This document shows positions 36,543 to 45,918 of a DNA stretch of 64,000 nucleotides, in pieces. The stretch is from Oceanospirillum sp048264105. GTDB lineage: Bacteria; Pseudomonadota; Gammaproteobacteria; Pseudomonadales; Halomonadaceae. Positions within the stretch are counted from its first letter, which is position 1. Each line of letters begins with the position of its first letter. The notes under the pieces are model-generated. The model did no database searches. It was not told the origin of the DNA and saw only the letters and a program-made list of their open reading frames with translations. Where the stretch lies: the NCBI GenBank assembly GCA_048264105.1, contig JBLXDJ010000003.1, forward strand, positions 124,001 to 188,000. The letters are read 5' to 3'. A program made the translations under genes and the position numbers.

Positions 36543-37958
36543 TCACGATGCCGAACGATATTCCATATGAATCAGATCGAGAATCTGCTCCTGTTGAGCG
36601 ATATCCGGTCGATATCCCAGTCGCTTCTCGACTTCCTCCTGCAGAGCGGCCTGAGCACCGGTCTCACCGTGCACAAGGATCAGTTTGGGTTGTTTTTTGA
36701 AATGCTGCAGCCAGCCGATCAGCCCTTCCTGATCGGCATGAGCCGAGAAACCACCGACAGTATGAACACTGGCTCCGACGGACACGGTTTCGCCCCAAAG
36801 TTTGACACTTTCAGCGCCTTCAACCAACTGACGCCCCAGCGTACCTTTCGCCTGAAAACCGACCATAAGCACTTTGGTATTTCGTTTCCACAGCTGATAT
36901 TTGAAATGATGGCGAATACGACCACCTTCACACATGCCGCTACCGGCAATAATAATCGCACCCGATGTAATCCGGTTCAGCGCCATGGATTCTTCAGGGG
37001 TTTTGGTCAGTCTCAGGTTCGGCAGGCTATCCAGTGCCTGATTGTGAAGCACTTTCTGCTTAGCTTCTTTGTTATAAAGCTCGCAATGATTCAGATAAAC
37101 CTCAGTGGCTTCAATCGCCATCGGGCTGTCGAGAAATATCTGCCAGCGCCCAAGGTTCCATTCTTCAAAATACTCACTGAACAGATAGAGCAGCTCCTGA
37201 GTACGGCCAACTGCAAATGACGGAATCAGAATATTACCTTTCGATTGCGCGGCTTCATTCAGAATCGCCCCCATCTCATCCATACTTTCCTGCCATGGAC
37301 GGTGACAGCGACCACCGTAAGTACTTTCCATCAGCACCACATCGGCATTATGAATCGAGGTCGGGTTTCTCAAAATAGGCGCTTCGCTGTGCCCCAGGTC
37401 ACCGGTAAAGACCACTTTGCGCTGATGCTTTCCTTCCTCCAGCCAAAGCTCAACTATCGATGACCCGATAATATGCCCGGCATCTTTAAAACGAATCCGG
37501 ATGCCCGGCAAAATCTCATCTTCAACGTCGTAATCCATCGGCTGAAAACGCTTAAGGGCTTTTTCAGCATCCGCAGCCGTATAAAGAGGCTCCACAGGTG
37601 GCAGATGCTTACGGGCACGCTTCCGATTAAGCGTACGGGCATCGTGATCGTAAATATTCGCCGCATCACGAAACATAATGCCGCACATCTCACGGCAGAC
37701 TTTCTGAGTGTAAACCGGCCCGGTAAAGCCCCGCTTCACCAGCAAGGGGATCCGTCCGCAGTGATCCAGATGGGAGTGACTTAATACCACCGCATCAATC
37801 TGTTTCGGATCGAAAGTGAAGGGTTCAGCGTTACGTTGTTCTCCATACTTGCCTCCCTGAATTAAGCCGCAATCCAGCAGAATTTTATATCGCCCAACCT
37901 GAACCAGATGACAGGAGCCGGTAACTTCTTGCGCAGCACCATGAAACTCAATATGCAT
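36543..37958 (-). CDS. Metallo-beta-lactamase / beta-CASP ribonuclease
   Basis: 471 residues from the ATG at 37958, preceded by AAGGAG; an in-frame start ten codons earlier is rejected. The metallo-hydrolase part has His61-Ser-His63-Leu-Asp65-His66, and the beta-CASP part ends in SGMCEGGRIRHH and FSAHADQEGL with a final VHGE motif, as in CPSF73-like nucleases. Bacterial members (TTHA0252 type) cut or trim RNA with two zinc ions. Cytoplasmic. The nuclease gene upstream of it on the same strand lies 103 bp beyond its stop and has its own start region. Confidence 0.9.
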   Translation of the reverse strand: MHIEFHGAAQEVTGSCHLVQVGRYKILLDCGLIQGGKYGEQRNAEPFTFDPKQIDAVVLSHSHLDHCGRIPLLVKRGFTGPVYTQKVCREMCGIMFRDAANIYDHDARTLNRKRARKHLPPVEPLYTAADAEKALKRFQPMDYDVEDEILPGIRIRFKDAGHIIGSSIVELWLEEGKHQRKVVFTGDLGHSEAPILRNPTSIHNADVVLMESTYGGRCHRPWQESMDEMGAILNEAAQSKGNILIPSFAVGRTQELLYLFSEYFEEWNLGRWQIFLDSPMAIEATEVYLNHCELYNKEAKQKVLHNQALDSLPNLRLTKTPEESMALNRITSGAIIIAGSGMCEGGRIRHHFKYQLWKRNTKVLMVGFQAKGTLGRQLVEGAESVKLWGETVSVGASVHTVGGFSAHADQEGLIGWLQHFKKQPKLILVHGETGAQAALQEEVEKRLGYRPDIAQQEQILDLIHMEYRSAS

Positions 37959-38178
37959 AACGAACTCCTTAAGCAGAACACGACTCAAAAGTGGTCTGCT
38001 AACACTGCAAAACCTGATTAAAAAATACCGCTATTTCAAAGTTTTGACATAAATAAACACAATTGACACTTAGCAACCGTTCATCATCAAAAAGCACCAA
38101 TTACCGCTAGATTACCGCTTATATAAGGGGTACAGTCAATCTACTTAACCACTTAACTGCATCAGCCTGTCAGCGAAA

Positions 38179-39039
38179 ATGTCACTTATTAAATACGTCT
38201 TAAGCATCACTCTTTTCATCACGCTTTCTGTTCACCAACAGACGAGTTTTGCTGCCGGTAATTCGGAAGGAACCGACGATGCTCTGCAACACTTCCGACT
38301 GCTGCTTACCGAACAACTTAACCCAAACCGCGCCACTATCGAACGGGTTTTCAATCCGATTGGCGAAGGTCAGTCTCTGCTGGTTCGCGCTTATGTCTCA
38401 GGTCCTCAGGAGCTGGTCTACCGCCCACTGTTTACCGAATCAGACGACGGCAGCCTGGTGTCAGCACATCCGGACAGCTTTATCCTGCGCACACTGCCGG
38501 GTACAGAACTGAAAGAAGTTCTGATTAACTACGAAGCTGGCAAAAACCATTATGAGCTTTTCTTTGGCAACTTCCGCTACAGCGTTGAGCCGGACATGGC
38601 CGATGTAAACCACATCTCAGCCCGTAGTGAAGCCGCTCCGTTTCTTACTCAGAACTTCCAGACACTGTTTATCGATCAGCCATCAGCCGCTCTGGGAATC
38701 CGCTACCTGTTTGATCAGCAAAGTGAAAAAGGCACTCAGGCCATTATCCAGCTGAAGAAAGAGTACAAAGACAGCACAACCGGTGAACTGATGGTAAGCA
38801 GCGATGGTGATATTCTGAACCGCTACCGCTTTGAGATGTATGAAACGATCCATGTTGAGCCTGTGTACTTTATCGAGCAGTACCACCTGGATAAAACCGG
38901 CACCATCCGTTACTACATTCAGCCGGACGGCTTACAGAGCTACCATTTGGGAACGACCGGTGAAGAGATGCCCGGTGACTGGATCTCGCGCCAGCACATG
39001 CAAAAGCCACGCTTATTTCGTCCGGCTCAAACACCGTAA
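38179..39039 (+). CDS. Periplasmic protein of unknown function
   Basis: 286 residues, not recognised. A signal peptide (residues 1-25, ending SFA-A) is clear. The mature protein is soluble, beta-rich and acidic, with no cysteines, and many aromatic residues near the end (EPVYFIEQYHLDKTGTIRYYIQ). It stands alone with its own terminator. A weak ribosome site (AGCGAAA) precedes the ATG. Confidence 0.7.
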   Translation: MSLIKYVLSITLFITLSVHQQTSFAAGNSEGTDDALQHFRLLLTEQLNPNRATIERVFNPIGEGQSLLVRAYVSGPQELVYRPLFTESDDGSLVSAHPDSFILRTLPGTELKEVLINYEAGKNHYELFFGNFRYSVEPDMADVNHISARSEAAPFLTQNFQTLFIDQPSAALGIRYLFDQQSEKGTQAIIQLKKEYKDSTTGELMVSSDGDILNRYRFEMYETIHVEPVYFIEQYHLDKTGTIRYYIQPDGLQSYHLGTTGEEMPGDWISRQHMQKPRLFRPAQTP

Positions 39040-39068
39040 ATAAGATCTGATCATCAGCAAAAAGACAC

Positions 39069-39103
39069 AAAAGGCGGCATAAGACTTATGACCGCCTTTT
39101 TTT
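39069..39103 (+). terminator. Intrinsic terminator after the 286-residue periplasmic protein gene
   Basis: Stem GGCGG-CATAAG with CTTATG-A-CCGCC, an A/C loop, then seven T. It is 30 bp past the stop. Confidence 0.85.
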
Positions 39104-39284
39104 ATCCCTGAAAGGGAGTATTCTTAGGACAAATATGATTTGCGCCAATGCGGGGTCAGATCCCTTCTGATTTGATCACGTGCATGGTTTACAACTACCG
39201 GGCGCTTTTTTTCGTATAAGAATAAGAGCGATCGGTGATCATTTTAAAAATAGCTTGATGATAAAAAGACCTAAGGTGAATCCT

Positions 39285-39596
39285 ATGAAAAAACTATTAG
39301 CTGTTGCGGGTATCGTTGCGATGACTGCTTCCGGTTCTGTTATGGCTGCTGGCGATGCAGCGGCAGGAAAATCAAAAGCAGCGGCATGTGCAGCTTGCCA
39401 CGGTGCTAACGGCGTAAGCATGGTACCTATGTACCCTAACCTTGCAGGCCAGAAAGCCCAGTATCTGGAAAACGCTCTGAAAGCATACAAAGCAGGTCAG
39501 CGCGGTGGTCCAACAGCTGCTCTGATGTCCCCTCAGGCTGCTAACCTGAGCGATCAGGATATTGCTGACCTGGCGGCATACTTCAGTTCTCTGTAA
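39285..39596 (+). CDS. Class I cytochrome c (c5/c553-like)
   Basis: 103 residues from the ATG at 39285, with AAGGTGAA upstream; a longer in-frame start is rejected because it would bury the signal peptide. The Sec signal peptide is 1-22 (MKKLLAV...MAA), then a single haem c motif CAACHG, a Met-Tyr-Pro-Asn-Leu-Ala-Gly segment and a Met later (AALMSPQAANLS) that is the likely sixth ligand. A soluble periplasmic electron carrier. The HiPIP gene follows after a terminator. Confidence 0.9.
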   Translation: MKKLLAVAGIVAMTASGSVMAAGDAAAGKSKAAACAACHGANGVSMVPMYPNLAGQKAQYLENALKAYKAGQRGGPTAALMSPQAANLSDQDIADLAAYFSSL

Positions 39597-39614
39597 GTTT
39601 TAGCCAGTTCACTA

Positions 39615-39645
39615 AAAGGGTCCGGCCTGTGCCGGGCCCTTTGTC
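39615..39645 (+). terminator. Terminator between cytochrome c and HiPIP
   Basis: Stem AAAGGG-CCGGC with GCCGG-CCCTTT (one mismatch) and a 4-6 nt loop, followed by GTCGTTT. It would reduce but perhaps not abolish read-through into the HiPIP gene 20 bp further on. Confidence 0.7.
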
Positions 39646-39662
39646 GTTTAGGAGACTTAAAC

Positions 39663-39953
39663 ATGCATATTAGTCGTCGCAAATTCCTGATGATGGCCGC
39701 CACGCTGCCCGCTATCCCGTTTCTCAGTCAGAAGGTACAGGCGGCTTTTCCTCTGTTATCGGAACGTGCCGCTGAAGCCAAAGCGCTGCACTACAAAAGC
39801 GATGTCAGCCGGGTAAAACATCCCAAGTACCAAAAAGGGCAGGTCTGCGCGAACTGCCAGCTTTTTAATCCGTTAGATAATGGCTGCGTACTCTTTTCCT
39901 CCAACAGCGTTGCACCGGAAGGCTGGTGCCAGGCCTGGGTTAAGAAGGTCTGA
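39663..39953 (+). CDS. High-potential iron-sulfur protein (HiPIP)
   Basis: 96 residues. A twin-arginine signal (SRRKFLMMAA, residues 4-13) exports the folded protein. The mature part has four cysteines in CANCQLF...NGCVLF...GWCQAW, the HiPIP pattern for one 4Fe-4S cluster cycling between +2 and +3. A periplasmic electron carrier, commonly a donor to terminal oxidases or reductases. It sits beside the cytochrome c gene, suggesting a shared electron path. Confidence 0.93.
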   Translation: MHISRRKFLMMAATLPAIPFLSQKVQAAFPLLSERAAEAKALHYKSDVSRVKHPKYQKGQVCANCQLFNPLDNGCVLFSSNSVAPEGWCQAWVKKV

Positions 39954-40008
39954 CGCCCGGAATATCGTCAAGCAGATGACCAAAACATTGCCGGGCAAAA
40001 CCAGTCCG

Positions 40009-41559
40009 CTAAGCTGCCGACGCATCTGAATCATCTTCAACCGGCCAGTGCAGTGTTTTCGTTTCTTCTCCATCTGAAATGGATTTCAGGTGGACAGGGA
40101 ACCCCCACAGAAAATGCAGGTGCCGCATAACGTCCTGAGCAGAATCATCCAAGGGCCTGCGGTTGTACGCATAGTGATGCAGCATCAGAGATCGGTCTCC
40201 CCTGATGTCCGCTTCATAAACCTGAATATTCGGCTCCCTATCCCCCAGATTATATTGAGCTGCCAACTGCTCCCTGAGTTTGCGATAACCGGCGTCATTA
40301 TGAATCGCCGCAATCTCCAGTTCTGAATCCTGATCATCATCGACAATGGAAAACAGTTTAAGATCACGCATCACCTTCGGTGACAGGAACTGCAGAATAA
40401 AACTCTCATCTTTGAAGTTCTTCATGGCAAAGTGCAGCGTATCCAGCCAGTCACTGCCGGCAATATCAGGGAACCAGACTTTGTCTTCATCTGTAGGCTC
40501 CTGACAAATACGTTTCAGATCCGTAAAGATAGAGAATCCCAGGGTGTATGGATTGATACCGCTGTAGTAAGGACTGTTGTATGGCGGCTGATAGACCACG
40601 CTGGTGTGAGACTGCAGAAACTCCAGCATAAAGCCTTCGGTCACCAGCCCTTCATCATAAAGGCGGTTCATAATGGTGTAGTGCCAGAACGTCGCCCAGC
40701 CTTCGTTCATCACCTGAGTCTGGCGCTGTGGATAAAAATACTGCGCAATCTTGCGCACAATACGCACGACTTCCCGCTGCCAGGGTTCAAGTAAAGGCGC
40801 ATTTTTCTCAATAAAGTAGAGCAGGTTTTCCTGCGGCTCTGCGGGGTATCTTGCCCGATTATTACGTTCATCATCCTCATCGTGATTCATCTGCGGAATC
40901 GTACTCCAGAGGCGATTCACCTGTTGCTGCAGATACTCTTCACGCTCAGACTGGCGTCTTTGCTCCTCCTCTGCAGAGATCGGAGACGGCCTTTTATAGC
41001 GATCAACCCCATAGTTCTGCAGGGCGTGACAGGCATCCAACAGGGTTTCCACTTCCTCGACACCGTAGCGCTCTTCGCACTGACTGATGTACTTCTTAGC
41101 GAACAGAAGATAATCAACAATGGAGCTGGCGTCGGTCCAGGTACGGAAAAGGTAGTTTCCTTTAAAGAAGGAGTTATGGCCGTAACAGGCGTGAGCAATC
41201 ACCAGAGCCTGCATGGTCATGGTGTTTTCTTCCATCAGATAAGCGATACAGGGATCCGAGTTAATCACCAGCTCATAAGCCAGCCCCATCTGTCCGCGCT
41301 TATAACCCTGCTCAACAGAGAGAAACTGCTTACCAAAGGACCAATGGTTATAGCCCAGCGGCATGCCGACGGATGAGTAGGCATCCATCATCTGCTCCGT
41401 TGTAATCACCTCGATCTGATTCGGATAGGTATCCAGCCGGAAGTCTTTGGCTATCCGGCGGATCTCACGATCATAGTCTTCCAACAGCTCAAAGCTCCAT
41501 TCAGAGCTGGTTGAGAGAGGTTCACGGGTGTCAGTGGTCTTATCATTCACATCACTCAT
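40009..41559 (-). CDS. SpoVR-family protein (YcgB)
   Basis: 516 residues, the usual length. The family is widely conserved and co-occurs with PrkA kinase and YeaH, but its biochemical role is not settled. Recognisable segments are YPNQIEVITTEQMMDAYSS near the start, HACYGHNSFFKGNYLF (about 130-145) and NEGWATFWHY (about 285). The ATG overlaps the stop of the yeaH gene (ATGA, 41556-41559), showing tight translational coupling. Last gene of the three-gene operon. Confidence 0.95.
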   Translation of the reverse strand: MSDVNDKTTDTREPLSTSSEWSFELLEDYDREIRRIAKDFRLDTYPNQIEVITTEQMMDAYSSVGMPLGYNHWSFGKQFLSVEQGYKRGQMGLAYELVINSDPCIAYLMEENTMTMQALVIAHACYGHNSFFKGNYLFRTWTDASSIVDYLLFAKKYISQCEERYGVEEVETLLDACHALQNYGVDRYKRPSPISAEEEQRRQSEREEYLQQQVNRLWSTIPQMNHDEDDERNNRARYPAEPQENLLYFIEKNAPLLEPWQREVVRIVRKIAQYFYPQRQTQVMNEGWATFWHYTIMNRLYDEGLVTEGFMLEFLQSHTSVVYQPPYNSPYYSGINPYTLGFSIFTDLKRICQEPTDEDKVWFPDIAGSDWLDTLHFAMKNFKDESFILQFLSPKVMRDLKLFSIVDDDQDSELEIAAIHNDAGYRKLREQLAAQYNLGDREPNIQVYEADIRGDRSLMLHHYAYNRRPLDDSAQDVMRHLHFLWGFPVHLKSISDGEETKTLHWPVEDDSDASAA

Positions 41560-42836
41560 GCCTCTTTCCTCCTGAACAGCTCCCGGAATACCGGATAGAT
41601 ATCTGCCTCGCTGACGATCTGCTCCATCGCAAAGCGATCCGGGAATTTTTCTCTGACCCCTTCATATTCTTCCCACAGGGACTGATGAGCATGGGGGGTG
41701 ATCTCAACATAGGCAAAGTACTGCAGCAGGGGCATCAGCTCCTGAGTCAGAATATTGCTGCAGTTGGTGGAATCGTCATCCCAGTTATCACCATCGGAAG
41801 CCTGCGCCACGTAAATATTCCACTCGCTGGGAGAATACCGCTTAGCAATAACCTCCTGAGTCAGGCGAATCGCACTGGAAACAATCGTGCCACCGGTTTC
41901 GCGGGAGTAGAAAAATGTCTCCTCATCCACCTCGGTTGCACTGGTATGGTGACGGATAAACACCACTTCAATCTTCTGATAGTTCCGCTCCAGAAAGAGA
42001 TACAGCAGGATGAAAAATCGCTTGGCCATATCTTTATGGGATTGCGTCATCGAACCGGATACATCCATCAGACAGAACATAACCGCCTGATTGCTCGGCT
42101 GCGGCTCCTGGCGGAAATGGTTGTAGCGCAGATCATAGGTATCCAGAAATGGCACCCGCTCAATCTTCTGTTTCAGCTGTGCGATTGAGGCTTCCAACTC
42201 TTCGATACGAACCGGATTACGCAATAGCTCGTCTTTGCCTAACTCTTCTTCAAGAGCCGATTTCAGCTCTCTGAGTTTACGACGGCTTTTACTGGTCATC
42301 GCCCGCCGACGCGCCTGAGCATTCCGCATGGAACGGACAATATTCATATTGGAGGGCGTGCCATCTTTAACGATACCGGCGCGCACCTGTTTGACCGATT
42401 CCATATCTTTGAATTCTTTACGAACCAGATTGGGCAGTTCCAGACCGTCAAACATAAACTCCAGAAACTCATCTTTGGTGATGGAGAATGAAAACTCATC
42501 TTCACCTTCACCCTTGTTACTGGCTTTACCTTCGCCGGAACCACCACCGCCTCCGCCGCCCTCCGGCCGGCTGAAACGATCACCCTGCTGAAACTCCTTA
42601 TTACCGGGACTGACGATCTCCCGATGACCACCTTTACCCTGCTGAAAAACAGGCTCGTTGATATCTTTGGTGGGAATATTGATCTTCTCACCATGCTCAA
42701 GATCGGTGATGCTGCGGCGGTTCACAGCATCTGTTACCGCCTTTTTGATGTGATTGCGATAGCGGCGCAGAAACCTCTGTCGGTTCACCGCGCTCTTATT
42801 CTTGCCGTTCAGGCGTCGGTCAATAATAAAGCTCAT
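41556..42836 (-). CDS. yeaH: YeaH/YhbH-family protein (DUF444) with a VWA domain
   Basis: 426 residues. The N-terminus (IIDRRLNGKNKSAVNRQRFLRRY) and a glycine-rich disordered stretch (about 92-115) are typical. A von Willebrand A domain carries the metal site Asp-Val-Ser-Gly-Ser (MDVSGSM, about 246). It works with PrkA and SpoVR in the stationary-phase or nutrient stress response of enterics; the molecular role is unknown. AGGAG precedes the ATG, and its stop overlaps the spoVR start. Confidence 0.95.
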   Translation of the reverse strand: MSFIIDRRLNGKNKSAVNRQRFLRRYRNHIKKAVTDAVNRRSITDLEHGEKINIPTKDINEPVFQQGKGGHREIVSPGNKEFQQGDRFSRPEGGGGGGGSGEGKASNKGEGEDEFSFSITKDEFLEFMFDGLELPNLVRKEFKDMESVKQVRAGIVKDGTPSNMNIVRSMRNAQARRRAMTSKSRRKLRELKSALEEELGKDELLRNPVRIEELEASIAQLKQKIERVPFLDTYDLRYNHFRQEPQPSNQAVMFCLMDVSGSMTQSHKDMAKRFFILLYLFLERNYQKIEVVFIRHHTSATEVDEETFFYSRETGGTIVSSAIRLTQEVIAKRYSPSEWNIYVAQASDGDNWDDDSTNCSNILTQELMPLLQYFAYVEITPHAHQSLWEEYEGVREKFPDRFAMEQIVSEADIYPVFRELFRRKEA

Positions 42837-42994
42837 GCGGAGTCTCCTTTTACACCGGCCAATCCCCTGCCCCGAACAGAATATTCAACATTCCATCCGG
42901 AGCGGTTTCTGCTCAGCCGGACATCAACATCATGCCCGGCTGAAGCCTTTGGCGGGTTGATCAGTCTTTCAGACTTTTCAGCCGTGCAGACCGG

Positions 42995-44917
42995 TTACTG
43001 AGATTTACGCACGCGCAGATACCATTCCGACAGAAGGCGCACTTGTTTCTCGGTGTATCCCCGTTCGGTCATGCGGTCCACGAAATCTTCGTGTTTGCTC
43101 TGCTCAGACGAGGACGCTTTAGCGTTAAAGGAGATCACAGGCAGCAGCTCTTCCGTGTTGGCGAACATTTTGTGCTCGATCACGGTTTTCAGCTTCTCGT
43201 AACTCAACCAGGATGGGTTATTACCATTGTTCTGAGCACGGGCGCGCAGCACAAAGTTAACCACCTCGTTACGGAAATCTTTCGGGTTGCTGATGCCGGC
43301 CGGTTTTTCGATTTTTTCCAGCTCTTCATTCAGGGACTGACGATCAAACAGCTCACCGGTTTCAGGGTCGCGGAACTCCTGATCCTGAATCCAGAAGTCG
43401 GCATAGGTGACATAACGGTCAAAGATGTTCTGACCGTACTCGCTGTAGGATTCGAGATACGCGGTCTGAATCTCTTTGCCGATAAAGTCCACATAGCGCG
43501 GTGCCAGCCACTCTTTAATAAAGCGCAGATAACGCTCGCGAATTTCCGGTGCGTACTGCTCCTGCTCGATCTGATTTTCCAGCACATAGAGCAGATGCAC
43601 AGGGTTAGCCGCGATTTCTGTGGCATCAAAGTTAAATACTTTCGACAGAATCTTGAAGGCAAAACGGGTCGACAGACCTTCCATACCTTCATCAACACCG
43701 GCATTGTCACGATATTCCTGAATCGACTTGGCTTTCGGGTCGGTATCTTTCAGGTTTTCACCGTCGTAGACCCGCATTTTGGAATAGATACTGGAGTTTT
43801 CCGGTTCTTTAACGCGGGAAAGAATCGAGAACTGCGCCAGCATTTTCAGGGTATCCGGTGCACAATGGGCGCTGTGCAGCGAACTGTTTTCCAGCAGTTT
43901 CTCGTAGATTTTCACCTCTTCGGAAACCCGGAGACAATAAGGCACCTTGACGATATATACCCGGTCAAGAAACGCCTCATTGTTTTTATTGTTCTTGAAT
44001 GCTTTCCATTCGGACTCGTTGGAGTGCGCCAGAATCACACCCTGATACGGAATGGCTGACATCCCTTCCGTACTGTTGTAGTTCCCTTCCTGCGTGGCGG
44101 TCAGCAGAGGGTGCAGCACCTTGATCGGCGCTTTAAACATCTCCACAAACTCCATCAGGCCCTGGTTCGCCCGACACAGACCACCGGAGAAGCTGTAGGC
44201 ATCCGGATCATTCTGGGAGAAGTCCTCCAGCATGCGGATATCCACTTTACCTACCAAGGCACTGATATCCTGATTGTTATCATCGCCGGGTTCGGTTTTG
44301 GCCACCGCAATCTGATCCAGACGCGACGGGTAGAGTTTAACCACACGGAATTTCGAGATATCGCCGCCATACTCTTTCAGGCGTTTCGCAGCCCACGGTG
44401 ACATGATCGAGGTGGTGTAACGGTGCGGAATACCAAACTCTTCCTGCAGAATCTGGGCGTCTTCATCCGGATCAAACAGCCCAAGGGGTGACTCAAACAC
44501 CGGAGAGCCTTTAATGGCATAGAAAGGGACGCGCTCAATCAGAGCTTTCAGTCGTTCCGCCAGCGAGGATTTACCACCGCCCACCGGCCCTAACAGATAG
44601 AGAATCTGCTTACTCTCTTCCAGCCCCTGTGCGGAATGACGGAAATAGGACACGATCTGTTCAATCGCCTCTTCCATACCGTAAAACTCAGAGAAGGCCG
44701 GATAACGACGGATCACCTTGTTGGAGAAAATGCGGCTCAGACGGGAATCTTTTGCGGTATCGATCACCTCCGGCTCTCCTATCGCCTGTAGCATTCGCTC
44801 GGCGGCAGAGGCGTAGGCCATAGGATCCTGCTTACAAATTTCGAGATATTCCTGCAGGCTGTACTCTTCCTGCTGAACCCGGTCAAAACGGTTTTGTACA
44901 TGACTAAAGATGCTCAT
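42995..44917 (-). CDS. prkA: PrkA serine protein kinase (YeaG)
   Basis: 640 residues from the ATG at 44917, with GAGGAGG 5 nt upstream; a longer in-frame start at 45118 would add 67 unrelated residues and is rejected. An AAA+-like N-terminal domain (Walker A GPVGGGKSS, 110-118) is followed by a C-terminal kinase-like domain. In E. coli YeaG acts in nitrogen-starvation and metabolic stress adaptation. First gene of the prkA-yeaH-spoVR operon. Confidence 0.95.
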   Translation of the reverse strand: MSIFSHVQNRFDRVQQEEYSLQEYLEICKQDPMAYASAAERMLQAIGEPEVIDTAKDSRLSRIFSNKVIRRYPAFSEFYGMEEAIEQIVSYFRHSAQGLEESKQILYLLGPVGGGKSSLAERLKALIERVPFYAIKGSPVFESPLGLFDPDEDAQILQEEFGIPHRYTTSIMSPWAAKRLKEYGGDISKFRVVKLYPSRLDQIAVAKTEPGDDNNQDISALVGKVDIRMLEDFSQNDPDAYSFSGGLCRANQGLMEFVEMFKAPIKVLHPLLTATQEGNYNSTEGMSAIPYQGVILAHSNESEWKAFKNNKNNEAFLDRVYIVKVPYCLRVSEEVKIYEKLLENSSLHSAHCAPDTLKMLAQFSILSRVKEPENSSIYSKMRVYDGENLKDTDPKAKSIQEYRDNAGVDEGMEGLSTRFAFKILSKVFNFDATEIAANPVHLLYVLENQIEQEQYAPEIRERYLRFIKEWLAPRYVDFIGKEIQTAYLESYSEYGQNIFDRYVTYADFWIQDQEFRDPETGELFDRQSLNEELEKIEKPAGISNPKDFRNEVVNFVLRARAQNNGNNPSWLSYEKLKTVIEHKMFANTEELLPVISFNAKASSSEQSKHEDFVDRMTERGYTEKQVRLLSEWYLRVRKSQ

Positions 44918-45334
44918 AATGGCCTCCTCGATACAGCCAAGCAGCAGAAGCGATGCGCTAAACCCGCTATTGCCCGGACCCGGTGAGTCCGGAGCGTATG
45001 AAACCGTTGGCTGAAACCTGAATTCGTTTGTGACGCACAACACCGGTTTCTCTCTGTTTGAAAGGGTTCCTGAAAAACCGGTCACATTTACAGCATAGTT
45101 GATATTGCCAGCTGTCAAATGCCCATTACGATTTCATGCACAATTAGATACTTTTTTAAAACTGCTTATATTTGTCCCGCTTAAAATAAAGCCGCAAAGC
45201 GATGATCCGGCCACCGGAATCCTTCCTATAAGAAAGTCTGCAGCACCTATACTGTTCAGAGTATCCGGCTCAAAGTAACAGGCAAAAACCAGCCATCGTC
45301 TGCCGGCAAGTGTCTTTCAGAGGAGGCATAAACG
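44918..45334. other. Intergenic region between prkA and the 120-residue gene
   Basis: About 417 bp holding divergent control regions. On the minus strand TTGACA (45113-45118), 15 bp and TATGCT (45092-45097) form a possible prkA promoter; the CTATGCT context would suit sigma-S. On the plus strand TATACT lies near 45249 ahead of a strong GAGGAGG for the next gene. No gene or stable RNA was seen. Confidence 0.4.
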
Positions 45335-45697
45335 ATGTACCTCTTTCTTATTACCGTGCTTCTGGCCTTTCTGGTGATCTCCCTGAGCCTCTGGCTTGCC
45401 AGCTTTCGCCATGAGCCTAAGTTTCATAACACCGAGCGGGATTTTGCCTGGGTGATGAGTCTGGTGCTCAGCGGTCAGGCTGACTACGATCAGTGGAGTT
45501 CTGTGATGCATATTCCTATCCGACACGACCTGCGCCTTGAAGCAGTACGTCAGCGATGCCTTGATATTGAAGAAAAATATTACCGGCACAGACCGGCTGA
45601 AATGGGCAAACCTGAGCTGATGTTTACACCACAGGGACTGAAGATGATTGAAGAGGAACTGAATCAGCTGAAGGAACAGGATTCAATCACGGCCTGA
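45335..45697 (+). CDS. Small membrane-anchored protein of unknown function
   Basis: 120 residues, not recognised. One N-terminal membrane segment (about 3-23) and a charged cytoplasmic or periplasmic tail that is mostly helical (RHDLRLEAVRQRCLDIEEKY, GLKMIEEELNQLKEQ). A strong GAGGAGG lies before the ATG. It is divergent from prkA and precedes the AraC gene by 221 bp. Confidence 0.65.
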   Translation: MYLFLITVLLAFLVISLSLWLASFRHEPKFHNTERDFAWVMSLVLSGQADYDQWSSVMHIPIRHDLRLEAVRQRCLDIEEKYYRHRPAEMGKPELMFTPQGLKMIEEELNQLKEQDSITA

Positions 45698-45761
45698 AAT
45701 ATCAGTCACTTACGTCAGATATAAATAACGAAGACTGCGCAAAGGCAAAATCAGCCCCGGC

Positions 45762-45780
45762 AAAATGAGAATGATTCACA
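45762..45780. promoter_or_regulatory. Possible Fur box upstream of the AraC-type gene
   Basis: The segment around AATGAGAATGATTC (45764-45777) matches the left and central part of the Fur consensus, as in many Pseudomonas Fur boxes, but the right arm is poor (CACA). It lies about 140 bp before the regulator gene. Confidence 0.35.
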
Positions 45781-45918
45781 AAAAACACCTTTACGCCATA
45801 AACCAAAGTCGTACAATAGCGACCCAGGAAGTAAGTACCGGACAGGATGCCTGACGTTACGTCACCGGCATCGGTCAAGAATTGGTATCTCATCTGAAAT
45901 CGGTCCAAGAGGCGACCC

